Origin: Fidelibacterota bacterium
GTDB taxonomy: Bacteria; Fidelibacterota; Fidelibacteria; Fidelibacterales; DSDE01
Direction of reading: 5' to 3'
Length of the DNA: 10,227 bases
Assembly (NCBI GenBank): GCA_011049095.1
Contig: DSDE01000345.1
Coordinates: forward strand, 1 to 10,227
Of this stretch, positions 1-7,014 are shown piece by piece; position 1 is the first letter of the stretch, and each line of letters begins with the position of its first letter. The notes under the pieces were generated by a model that made no database searches, was not told the origin of the DNA, and was given only the letters and a program-made list of their open reading frames with translations. The position numbers and the translations under genes were made by a program.

Positions 1-301
1 GAATGGAGTCTGTCAGGGCATTGAGCTTTTGGGTTTGAATCATCTCTCCCAGATGTGGCTGGTGTTTGCATCCCAGTCGCCAGCCACACGCTAGTTCATC
101 TTCTGTAAGCATATAAAAATCATCATCCATGGGCTTGGGCGCATTTTTAATATATTGAATTTTGCAGGTTCCACAAAGTCCGGCGCCGCCGCAGCTTTGA
201 GGAAGATGATAGCCCTTGGAAGTCAGCAAATCATACCATGTTCCGGAAAAGTTATCGGGGACGCTTATCATTGGCGTTTTTTTATCTTGGCGCTGTTTCA
301 T
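1..301 (-). CDS. [2Fe-2S] ferredoxin-domain protein, N-terminal part (runs off left edge)
   Basis: The minus strand is open from an ATG at 301 to the window edge, giving 100 residues with no stop. It holds a [2Fe-2S] ferredoxin fold: cysteines at residues 37, 43 and 46 (CGGAGLCGTC, spacing C-x5-C-x2-C) and a fourth at 78 in GWRLGCKH. The C-x5-C spacing and the 'E-x-x-x-G-W-R-L-x-C' ending match the N-terminal domain of the ASKHA/DUF4445 reductive activators of corrinoid proteins (RACo-like). NqrF-type or stand-alone ferredoxins share the spacing, so the full identity depends on sequence outside the window. An in-frame stop lies seven codons before the ATG, so 301 is the most upstream ATG; Met11 is an alternative. 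No clear Shine-Dalgarno site precedes either. An electron-transfer role is secure; a link to corrinoid metabolism is inference. Confidence 0.8.
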   Translation of the reverse strand, partial: MKQRQDKKTPMISVPDNFSGTWYDLLTSKGYHLPQSCGGAGLCGTCKIQYIKNAPKPMDDDFYMLTEDELACGWRLGCKHQPHLGEMIQTQKLNALTDSI

Positions 302-320
302 ATTTTTTTGAGGTAAGAGT

Positions 321-386
321 CAGAAGGCAGGAGGCAGGAAAAAGGCGTAAGGAGAAAAGAAGTTTTCAATTCTTCACTATTCACTT
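321..386. repeat. Composite degenerate heptamer tract
   Basis: The 93-nt gap between the peptidase stop and the ferredoxin-protein start is mostly 7-nt periodic sequence. On the plus strand, 321-362 reads as CAGAAGG, CAGGAGG, CAGGAAA, AAGGCGT, AAGGAGA, AAAGAAG. At 373-386 the heptamers are better read on the minus strand (AAGTGAA, TAGTGAA). The heptamers resemble short tandemly repeated repetitive (STRR-type) sequences described in cyanobacteria. I see no terminator hairpin or good promoter here. Confidence 0.6.
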
Positions 387-394
387 TTCTCTTA

Positions 395-3300
395 TCATCG
401 AAGGAGGATGACTTTCTGCGTGGCGGCGCTTTGATTGTTATTTACCTGAATCAGGTAGATTCCCGAGGGCTGATTTTCTCCAAAATGATTGGCGCCATTC
501 CAGATAAACTGCTGCCAGCCTTTCTTCTGTTGCGATATAGTGATTTGTCGAATCTTCTGTCCGGCAATATTGTAGATGGCGATCTGAACAGGACTATTTT
601 GCGGCAGAAAATAGGGGAGGGTGACGCTGGGATTGAAAGGATTGGGAAAGGCGGGAGCGAGGGTAAATTCTGTTGGTGTGAGGGTTTTAGGATCGATGTT
701 CGCTGGATAGGAATATGAAATAATCGCAACATTATCGATAAATATGGAATTGCCGCTGTGACATTTGTAATCAAAATAAAGTGTGTCGTAATCACTCAAT
801 TCTGCGGCAAGTATATGATTCACAAAGAGATTATTGGGAATGGTATCGCCGGGAAATAGGGTCCAGCTTATGGGTATTTCAGAAACCGTATTGGTAATTA
901 TCAGCGTATCACCCTCAGCCATTATTTCCTGAGCATAAGAAATATAGAATATCAGTTTGCTTTCATACCAGACAATGGGTACATAGGTCAGCGCAAACGA
1001 AAAGCTCAGACGATTCGTGCCGGTAATTTCGAGAGAAGCACCATCCCCGCGGGCAATGGAATCATTAAACGTAAAATTAGTATTTGCAGCGGTCCAAGAT
1101 TCCGGCAGGACTTCTTCGTCAAAACTATAATAATTTTCAAAAGAACTGGCGCTATAGAAAAAGCGATAGCCTTTGTTTTCTGAGCTAACTTGAGCTTCGG
1201 TGGCAATTTGAAAATCAACCCAGCCGTCAAAGAAATGATATTCCAGCTTCGGGTCGGATAAACGCTGATCTATTCCGTCAATTTTTAGTAAGATCGTGTC
1301 TCCTGCCGGAATATTCATCACGAGATACGATTGAGGCCATGCATATTCATAATAAGTCAATTCCTCGTCGAGATTGTAGTACCAGTTATAAACTACCGGA
1401 GAAATGGACAAAGAGTCATTAAAATCCAGATCGCCGCGATTAGTTATAATCAGTGTCAGAGAATCTGTGAGCGTTTCATCCGTAATGAATTGACCACTTA
1501 TAAGTCCATCAAGGCCAAGGATTTCCAAATCGTAATCAAAAGTGACCGTATCGCTGCTGAAGCGGTAATTGATGGCATTTTTCACAAGCTGCTTGAAAAC
1601 AGCTTCATCGAGGCGAGAGGCATTGAGGCTGAGGTAGATGGAATTGGGATTGAGCAGTAATCCTCCCTTATTTTCCTGATTTTGATGGCTGTAGAGAAGC
1701 TGGGCATTGACATTGGGGGTCACATTGTCTTGGTCGGCAAAGCTTTGGTAGCTATAGTCAATAAAATCAGGAAGGTCTCGACCAAGAACAGAATGAGGCG
1801 GATTTGAAAGAATCAGGTCATAGCTGCCATCGCCATTATATGAAGAAATTCCCAAAACATTTGTGGCAAAGGGCTGGTGACTGGCGTGTTTATAGGCAAT
1901 ATCGCCGCCGCTGATAAATAGAAATCCACCATTTTCGCAATAGTCTGCCAGTCCTTGCTGATGAACGATATAAGCGAGTGGGTTGGCGTTGCGGGCGCTA
2001 TTCCAAAAAATCATGGCATAGTCTGCCCAGTTTTCCGTGTTGGTATTCAAAGGTGTTTCCAAAATAGTATGGAAGCCCAGAGAGTCGATTTTTTCCTTGA
2101 TCCAGAGGCTGGAGGCGCTAAGTTCGCTGCTTTCGTCGTCATCAATGAGCAAAATCGCAGAATCAGCAGGATTGAGGGTTTTCTCAATCCACAACGAATC
2201 GTAATTGGCGATATTAAGGCTTTGGTATTTGGAGATGTAGCCTTCTTTGCGAAATGAGATGGTATAGACGCCGGGAATGACATTCTCAAAGGAAAAAAGG
2301 CCGTCAGGCAGTGTGATTTGGCTCTCTGTGGCATTGACGGAGTAGAGGCGGACTTCGATACCTGACGCATCTGTTGTATTGCTCAGGAGGGCCAGGCCAT
2401 TTAGCAATGCGGTGACATTCAGAAGGGTATCGGAGAATGTAAGGGTGTCGTTGGCTAGCAGATTTCCAGATACAGTGCGTGTTCCGTAGCCTGGCGAGCT
2501 GAATTTTGCCTGGACTTCCCCGATGTAAATGGAAGGAAACTCAAAATACCCGTTTTCGTCAGTGAATTTTGTATGCCAGATGGCGGTTTGTGGGTCTTTG
2601 ACTTCTACTTTGATGCCAGAGTGATTGGTTTGGTCTTCATAGAGAATGCTGCCATTTACTATCCCCGATTCCGGCGGTAGATAAATCACATCAAGCGTGG
2701 TCAGATTGCCTGCCGTCACGGCGATGTTATTGTAAAGGCGAGGCTGATAGAGCCCAGATTCGGGTGTGACTAAGACATCATAAACGCCAGGAACAAGCGG
2801 CCGGGTGTAATCACCGTTTTCAGCTTCATTGCGCACCCAGTTTCCCGGGCCGGTGATTTGTGTGACTTCAATTTTAGCAGGAATGACAGCATTGCTTTCG
2901 CCGTCTTTTACAATGCCGTGAATGCCTTGCAGCGCATATTCCATATAGGTGAGCATCGCGTTATAGTTATAATTCCAGTGGGCATTGAGCTGCGATTCAG
3001 GCAGCAGTTTTGTACTGGAAACTTCCAGAGTCAGCTCCCGGCAGCCATGAAAATAGTTGTAGTAGTCCTGACGTCCTCCGGTGATGCGATACCAGTCGTA
3101 GCCATTGGTGATGCCGTTATTAAGATCATCAAAGTAGCCGGCAGGACTGGCAGCCTGGGCAGCATCGGCATAAGCGCGGGCAATGATTTGCCACCATGAA
3201 TCATCAGGATGTCGGGTTGACCATGTATCCCAAGGATAATTTGCGACTTCAATACCTCCATGAAAATTTGCAGACATTACAAAATTATGGGATTCAGCCC

Positions 3301-4048
3301 AATCCATCATCGCAATGGTTTCTGGCTGCCAGGGGCCATTGGGATTTTGCCCTGCTGCGGGATCAGGAAAGTTTCTGTTAAGATCGTAGCCATTGGCATT
3401 GTAGCGGCGTGCGCCAAAGACGGTATTATTTCCACTGTAATAAGTGCCGTCTGGGTTGGCAAGTGGATTGATGAAAATTTCTAAATTATCCACCAGATTG
3501 GTGAGGCGGGAGTCTGTGCCGTAGCCTTCTAAAAGCGTATCAATGAGTCTTAGCAGGAGTATATAGCCGGTCGTTTCATCGCCGTGCATTGTCGCAGTAT
3601 AGAAAAATTCGGGTTCGCTCTCATTTTCGGCCACATTGTCTGATATTTTCACTGCTAAGAGTTTGCGGCCTTGCACCGAGGCGCCAATTTCCACAAGCTG
3701 GCAAAGCTGGGGATAATCTTCTGCAAATTGTGCCATAATTTCCAGATAGGCAGAATAGCTGGGATAGCTGTCCCACGTTTTGAGAGCTTTTGCATTGTTG
3801 CTCATTTTGGGAATGAAAAGGGTTGAAGGGAGCGGCAATTTTTCGTAATTAAGATTTAGTTTCTGAAAAGCAAGCCATTCACGATTATTAGCATAAGCGG
3901 TGACGGTATTGCCTTCTACCCGGTCAATAGAGATGATTTGGGTCAATTCATTAAGCTGTGACCGTTTTTCTATCTCAAAGCGGAAATAGTGATCTTGAGC
4001 TGTCAGCGTTACAAGACTCAGCAGAAGCATCGCAATTAGTCGTTTCAT
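395..4048 (-). CDS. Secreted M14 zinc carboxypeptidase with beta-sandwich repeats, GATase-like domain and C-terminal sorting domain
   Basis: This 1217-residue protein should remove C-terminal residues from peptides outside the cytoplasm. After a signal peptide (1-18) and an N-terminal region comes an M14 domain (about 96-372). Zinc ligands are H155 and E158 (MHGDE) and H263 (NFHGG). Substrate residues are N224-R225 (DLNRNFP), R214 or R215, and Y320 in WYRITGG. The catalytic glutamate is E342 (LTLEV). The WYRITGG-x-QDY pattern and the transthyretin-like domain that follows (about 376-457) match the N/E (M14B) subfamily. Two more carboxypeptidase-regulatory-like sandwiches follow (about 461-545, 547-625), then a Rossmann-like GATase1-like domain (630-830) with Ser in place of the nucleophilic Cys, further beta regions including a jelly-roll (965-1113), and a sorting domain (1127-1217) with FPNPFNP, IYNIAGQKI, WNG and SGIYLIQV. 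The frame extends upstream to an ATG at 4132. I chose 4048 because it gives a clean signal peptide and has GAGGG just before it. Substrate specificity cannot be read. Confidence 0.93.
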   Translation of the reverse strand: MKRLIAMLLLSLVTLTAQDHYFRFEIEKRSQLNELTQIISIDRVEGNTVTAYANNREWLAFQKLNLNYEKLPLPSTLFIPKMSNNAKALKTWDSYPSYSAYLEIMAQFAEDYPQLCQLVEIGASVQGRKLLAVKISDNVAENESEPEFFYTATMHGDETTGYILLLRLIDTLLEGYGTDSRLTNLVDNLEIFINPLANPDGTYYSGNNTVFGARRYNANGYDLNRNFPDPAAGQNPNGPWQPETIAMMDWAESHNFVMSANFHGGIEVANYPWDTWSTRHPDDSWWQIIARAYADAAQAASPAGYFDDLNNGITNGYDWYRITGGRQDYYNYFHGCRELTLEVSSTKLLPESQLNAHWNYNYNAMLTYMEYALQGIHGIVKDGESNAVIPAKIEVTQITGPGNWVRNEAENGDYTRPLVPGVYDVLVTPESGLYQPRLYNNIAVTAGNLTTLDVIYLPPESGIVNGSILYEDQTNHSGIKVEVKDPQTAIWHTKFTDENGYFEFPSIYIGEVQAKFSSPGYGTRTVSGNLLANDTLTFSDTLLNVTALLNGLALLSNTTDASGIEVRLYSVNATESQITLPDGLFSFENVIPGVYTISFRKEGYISKYQSLNIANYDSLWIEKTLNPADSAILLIDDDESSELSASSLWIKEKIDSLGFHTILETPLNTNTENWADYAMIFWNSARNANPLAYIVHQQGLADYCENGGFLFISGGDIAYKHASHQPFATNVLGISSYNGDGSYDLILSNPPHSVLGRDLPDFIDYSYQSFADQDNVTPNVNAQLLYSHQNQENKGGLLLNPNSIYLSLNASRLDEAVFKQLVKNAINYRFSSDTVTFDYDLEILGLDGLISGQFITDETLTDSLTLIITNRGDLDFNDSLSISPVVYNWYYNLDEELTYYEYAWPQSYLVMNIPAGDTILLKIDGIDQRLSDPKLEYHFFDGWVDFQIATEAQVSSENKGYRFFYSASSFENYYSFDEEVLPESWTAANTNFTFNDSIARGDGASLEITGTNRLSFSFALTYVPIVWYESKLIFYISYAQEIMAEGDTLIITNTVSEIPISWTLFPGDTIPNNLFVNHILAAELSDYDTLYFDYKCHSGNSIFIDNVAIISYSYPANIDPKTLTPTEFTLAPAFPNPFNPSVTLPYFLPQNSPVQIAIYNIAGQKIRQITISQQKKGWQQFIWNGANHFGENQPSGIYLIQVNNNQSAATQKVILLR

Positions 4049-4052
4049 TTTT

Positions 4053-4057
4053 CCCTC
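4053..4057 (-). promoter_or_regulatory. Ribosome binding site deciding the peptidase start
   Basis: GAGGG on the minus strand sits 4 nt before the ATG at 4048. The ATG at 4132, 28 codons upstream, would put hydrophilic, non-signal sequence in front of the signal peptide and would overlap the likely -35 element. Confidence 0.6.
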
Positions 4058-4102
4058 ACATATTAGATTATTAATAGCCGTTGAATTAGGATTAAATCCG
4101 TT

Positions 4103-4131
4103 ATTGTAATTTGTGTCCGTTAAAAATGGCA
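4103..4131 (-). promoter_or_regulatory. Candidate sigma70-type promoter of the M14 peptidase gene
   Basis: On the minus strand TACAAT (4108-4103, five of six bases of the -10 consensus) lies 17 nt after TGCCAT (4131-4126). The -35 match to TTGACA is poor. Transcription would start near 4096, leaving a leader of about 48 nt before the ATG at 4048. The same TGCCATTT...AACG sequence at the same spacing occurs before aspS. Confidence 0.35.
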
Positions 4132-4136
4132 TTTTT
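4122..4136. promoter_or_regulatory. Dyad overlapping the candidate -35 of the peptidase gene
   Basis: AAAAATG and CATTTTT form a perfect 7+7 inverted repeat around one central G (4129). It covers the candidate -35 hexamer, as a repressor operator would. Its AT-rich arms make chance occurrence quite possible. Confidence 0.3.
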
Positions 4137-4143
4137 CTGCAAT

Positions 4144-4155
4144 GGGAATATTCCC
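4144..4155. promoter_or_regulatory. 12-bp perfect palindrome, possible operator
   Basis: GGGAATATTCCC is perfectly self-complementary and lies just upstream of the candidate peptidase promoter, 28 nt past the stop of the preceding gene. With no loop it cannot act as a terminator hairpin, so a dimeric DNA-binding protein site is the more natural reading. I recognise no specific regulator. Confidence 0.35.
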
Positions 4156-4182
4156 CAAGAGTGGCTGATTATGAAAATGCAA

Positions 4183-5454
4183 TCAGGTTTTTCGCTCCTG
4201 TTTTTGGGCAGCAGGGAAAAGGACATTATTTAGGATGAGGCGGTATCCCGGACTGTTTTTATGGAGGTCCAAATTGGTAGGTGGATCGCCTACATAGTGT
4301 TGGTAATCTTCTGGATCGTGACCGCCCAAATAGGTGAAAGTGCCTTTACCATAGTTTCCGTGAATATAGCGAACCCGCTGAGTGTTAATGGTTTCGCCTA
4401 AAATTATCACGTGATCTTTGATGTAATCCCGTTTAAAATTGGTAGTCTGTCCCATAAAGCCTTTTACCAGTGCAGTGTGATTTTGGGTCAGCATTGCGGG
4501 TACGGGGTCCCACTTTGCAGAAAATTCAAATAGGGAGAAATAGTCGCGATTAGCGTCCAGGGTGAGGGGTTGGTCGCTGGGTGGAATATCCAGGTCGCTG
4601 TATTCATAGACCATAGGATCGGGAATCAATTTGAAATTCTCAAAGGCGAAAGTATTTTCAAAATTGAGTTTTTCCTGATAGTTGGGGTCAATTGGGTCGC
4701 CGTCGAAAACCTGATGAACGATGTCCACATTCATTGCTGCCAGGGCAATTTCATAGGTGTCGGTGGCGGCACACATTGCGAACATAAAGCCGCCATTGGC
4801 CACGTAATCGCGAATGGCTCTGACAACGGCCTTTTTCAAATCCGGCACTTTGCGAAAGCCCAGACTCCGAGCCAGAGCCTCCTGCGTCGCTTTCTCCTCG
4901 ACATACCAGGCGGCATTGCGGTAATTTCGATAAAACTTGCCGTATTGACCGGTGAAATCTTCATGGTGCAGATGAAGCCAATCGTATTTGTGAAGTATTC
5001 CCTGCAGTACTTCGGTGTCATAGATTTTTTCATAAGGAATTTCGGCGTAAGTGAGAGCCATTGTGACGGCATCGTCCCAGGGCAGTTTATTGGGCGGCGT
5101 GTAAACTGCGATTTTTGGGGCAGTCTCCAGCAGCATCACGTCCATATTGCCGGCTTCGATTTGCTGCAAAATTTGCTGATAGACACTAGAACTGATTTTT
5201 TCCGCAGAAATACCTTTTAGAAGGGCTGTTTTTTCGATGGAAGGGAGGGCAGGCATAGCAAAACTGCCGCCGCGATAATTGAGAAGCCATTCAATGTTCT
5301 GTCCTGCAGCAATAACTTCGTAAGCCAGACCATAGGCCTTCAGGTGATTGTTTTGTGTATCGTCCATTGGAATAAGCAGCATTTGAGCCACGAGTTGCTG
5401 GCCATTTCCTAATATTGAAAATGCAATCATTAATGCAAAAAGTTTTGTTTTCAT
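4183..5454 (-). CDS. Exported protein of the family often mislabelled 'asparagine synthetase B'; possible GATase-like fold
   Basis: This 423-residue protein starts with a signal peptide (1-24, ending LVAQ). It matches a family I recognise from Bacteroidota-like genomes by IPMDDTQNNHLKAYG (28-42), LLNYRGGSF (57-65), LHLHHEDFTGQYGKF (160-174), GGFMFAMCAATDT (221-233) and GGHDPEDYQHYVGDPPTNL (377-395). Database entries for this family are often called asparagine synthetase B. I see neither the N-terminal Cys2 glutaminase nor the ATP-pyrophosphatase domain of true AsnB, and the protein is exported, so I do not use that name. The alternating strands and helices, a possible nucleophile elbow around C228 and a late H379-x-x-E382 suggest a class I glutaminase-like fold, which is inference. 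There is no PNPFNP sorting domain, so it is probably periplasmic. The start has no usable Shine-Dalgarno site, but the signal peptide supports it. The function is unknown. Confidence 0.85.
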   Translation of the reverse strand: MKTKLFALMIAFSILGNGQQLVAQMLLIPMDDTQNNHLKAYGLAYEVIAAGQNIEWLLNYRGGSFAMPALPSIEKTALLKGISAEKISSSVYQQILQQIEAGNMDVMLLETAPKIAVYTPPNKLPWDDAVTMALTYAEIPYEKIYDTEVLQGILHKYDWLHLHHEDFTGQYGKFYRNYRNAAWYVEEKATQEALARSLGFRKVPDLKKAVVRAIRDYVANGGFMFAMCAATDTYEIALAAMNVDIVHQVFDGDPIDPNYQEKLNFENTFAFENFKLIPDPMVYEYSDLDIPPSDQPLTLDANRDYFSLFEFSAKWDPVPAMLTQNHTALVKGFMGQTTNFKRDYIKDHVIILGETINTQRVRYIHGNYGKGTFTYLGGHDPEDYQHYVGDPPTNLDLHKNSPGYRLILNNVLFPAAQKQERKT

Positions 5455-5568
5455 GCCTAAAATTTACAATACTGGGGGACTTATAAAAAGCGTCAATTCC
5501 TCCAAAATGTGATGCCGAATAAAAAGCTTTTGGAAATTCCATCGCATTGAATGTAATTTCGAGTGTAA
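5455..5568. promoter_or_regulatory. Divergent promoter region
   Basis: These 114 nt separate the divergent exported-protein gene and mltF and must hold both promoters. For mltF, TTGGAA (5530-5535) and TGTAAT (5552-5557) are 16 nt apart, which would put the transcript start only about 5 nt before the ATG. For the minus-strand gene, TTGACG (5496-5491) is a fair -35, but the downstream -10 options (TATTGT at 5471-5466, 19-nt spacer) are poor. A 10-bp palindrome AAAAGCTTTT lies at 5522-5531. Neither gene has a clear Shine-Dalgarno site. Confidence 0.35.
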
Positions 5569-6954
5569 ATGGCAAAGAGACGGCTAAAAAAAAGATTTAT
5601 TTTCATTTTTATAATCATTGTGGTGACGCTTTTATCCAGCTATTTACATCGCGGCACAGGCAGCAGCCGCGGCGATTTAGAGAAGATTCTCAAGGAAGGC
5701 AACGTTACCATTATTACCCGCAATGCATTTACCACTTACTATGAGGCGGCTGACGGAATCAGTGGATTTGAATATGAACTGACTCAAGCATTCGCGAGTT
5801 TTTTGGGCGTAGAGGCAAAATATCTGATTATAGATTCACCGGCAGAAATTCTCAAAGCTATGGAGAGTGGCAGAGCAGATATTGCTGCTGCAGGTCTGAC
5901 GCGCAATAGGGAAAGAGAGGCGCGTTTTTCTTTTGGACCTGATTATTTTAGCACCTGGCAGACGGTTGTAGTGCATAAAGATTCTGCACGATGGGTGAGT
6001 GACCTGGGCAAGCTTGCCAAGCTTGAGGGTGTGATTGCTGCCGGGAGCAACCATGCCGATCTTCTTAAAAGTCTTCAGGCAACAGGAAATCCACTGAATT
6101 TCAGCACGACAGACACCAATTCCATTGAGCAGCTTCTAGCGAAAATAGCAGATAAAAAGATTGACTACACGGTAGTCGATAAAAATATTTTTGACTTGAA
6201 TCGCCGCTACTATCCAGTGCTGCGGAATGTTTTTCCCCTTACAGAGGAAGATAATTTTAGTTGGATATTAGGAACTAAAAGTGATTCACTTAAAGCAGTG
6301 CTTGAAGTATGGTTTCAATCGATCAAGGAGAGTGGCTGGCTAGATTTGCTCATAGACAAATACTATGGGCACACCGGCGGCTTTGACTATGTTGACCTGA
6401 GAACCTTTCACAGGCGCATCGAAGACCGGCTGGATTGCTGCATTGATTGGTTTCAGAAGGCAGAAGAAAAGTATGGTATTCCCTGGACACTTCTGGCGGC
6501 ACAGGCTTATCAGGAGAGCCATTGGAATCCCAATGCAGTTTCACCAACAGGTGTGAGAGGGATTATGATGCTTACCCTGCGCACGGCAGCTCAGATGGGT
6601 GTTCAGAATCGGCTTGATCCGTATGAATCCATTATGGGCGGCGCTCAGTATTTGAGCAATTTGTTAAAACAGCTTCCTGTCAGTATCGAGGGAGAAGACC
6701 GAGTCAAATTTGCTTTAGCAGCTTATAATGTGGGAATGAGTCATATTTATGATGCCAGACAAATTGCCAGGAATCTTAATAAAAATCCAGATCAATGGCG
6801 CGATATGAAAACCGTTTTGCCGTTGTTGTCGCAGAGAAAATATTACTCCAAAACAAAGCGTGGCTATGCAAGGGGTTATGAGCCTGTTCTCTATGTAGAA
6901 AGAATAACCAATTATCGCAACATTCTCGAGCAGCATCTGCAAATGATTCCCTGA
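5569..6954 (+). CDS. mltF: Membrane-anchored lytic murein transglycosylase F
   Basis: MltF cleaves the MurNAc-GlcNAc bond of peptidoglycan to leave 1,6-anhydroMurNAc ends. The 461 residues follow the MltF layout: a basic start and one hydrophobic segment (about 10-25), a family 3 solute-binding domain (about 38-268, with FEYELTQAFASFLGVE, SGRADIAAAGLT and KYYG at the end), and a family 1 SLT lysozyme-like domain (about 282-458). The catalytic glutamate is E316 (AYQESHWNP). GVRGIMMLT (328-336) is the MltF version of the usual GLMQ motif, and AAYNVG (384-389) completes the fold. I see no lipobox and no clear AxA cleavage site, so the segment is probably an uncleaved anchor with the enzyme in the periplasm. 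In E. coli the binding-like domain regulates the catalytic one. It is shorter than E. coli MltF (about 518) but has all parts. aspS follows after 60 nt. Confidence 0.93.
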   Translation: MAKRRLKKRFIFIFIIIVVTLLSSYLHRGTGSSRGDLEKILKEGNVTIITRNAFTTYYEAADGISGFEYELTQAFASFLGVEAKYLIIDSPAEILKAMESGRADIAAAGLTRNREREARFSFGPDYFSTWQTVVVHKDSARWVSDLGKLAKLEGVIAAGSNHADLLKSLQATGNPLNFSTTDTNSIEQLLAKIADKKIDYTVVDKNIFDLNRRYYPVLRNVFPLTEEDNFSWILGTKSDSLKAVLEVWFQSIKESGWLDLLIDKYYGHTGGFDYVDLRTFHRRIEDRLDCCIDWFQKAEEKYGIPWTLLAAQAYQESHWNPNAVSPTGVRGIMMLTLRTAAQMGVQNRLDPYESIMGGAQYLSNLLKQLPVSIEGEDRVKFALAAYNVGMSHIYDARQIARNLNKNPDQWRDMKTVLPLLSQRKYYSKTKRGYARGYEPVLYVERITNYRNILEQHLQMIP

Positions 6955-6963
6955 AATCAATAC

Positions 6964-6992
6964 TGCCATTTAAACGCCTTTCTCCGTATATT
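6964..6992 (+). promoter_or_regulatory. Candidate promoter of aspS
   Basis: TATATT (6987-6992, five of six bases of the -10 consensus) lies 17 nt after TGCCAT (6964-6969). The -35 is a poor consensus match, but the sequence and spacing match the candidate promoter of the M14 gene. It would give a leader of about 16 nt that still contains the Shine-Dalgarno site. aspS could equally be read through from mltF. Confidence 0.35.
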
Positions 6993-7002
6993 TAGGGACG
7001 AT

Positions 7003-7007
7003 GGAGG
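7003..7007 (+). promoter_or_regulatory. Strong Shine-Dalgarno site of aspS
   Basis: GGAGG lies 7 nt before the ATG at 7015. It is the best ribosome binding site in the window and fixes the start; most other genes here have weak or no such site. Confidence 0.8.
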
Positions 7008-7014
7008 AAGGAAA

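Noticed and set aside
54..88. 9-bp inverted repeat TGTGGCTGG / CCAGCCACA
   Set aside because: It lies within the coding sequence around the fourth cluster cysteine and is explained by codon content; there is no sign of a structural RNA.
4049..4132. 28-codon N-terminal extension of the M14 peptidase
   Set aside because: It would bury the signal peptide behind polar sequence and start inside the candidate -35; the downstream ATG has a ribosome binding site.
4165..4186. CTGATT/AATCAG inverted repeat near the end of the exported-protein gene as a terminator
   Set aside because: The stem is only 6 bp, AT-rich and has no following T-run on the relevant strand.
4570..5220. 216-codon plus-strand open frame opposite the exported-protein gene
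   Set aside because: It is antisense to a gene with a clear family match and signal peptide, its translation has no recognisable domain, and no ribosome binding site precedes it.
4172..5429. 14-nt direct repeat (TGAAAATGCAATCA) at 4172-4185 and 5416-5429, at both ends of the exported-protein gene
   Set aside because: One copy is in the signal-peptide codons and the other spans the stop codon. A 14-mer pair arises by chance fairly readily in 10 kb, and there are no other signs of an insertion.
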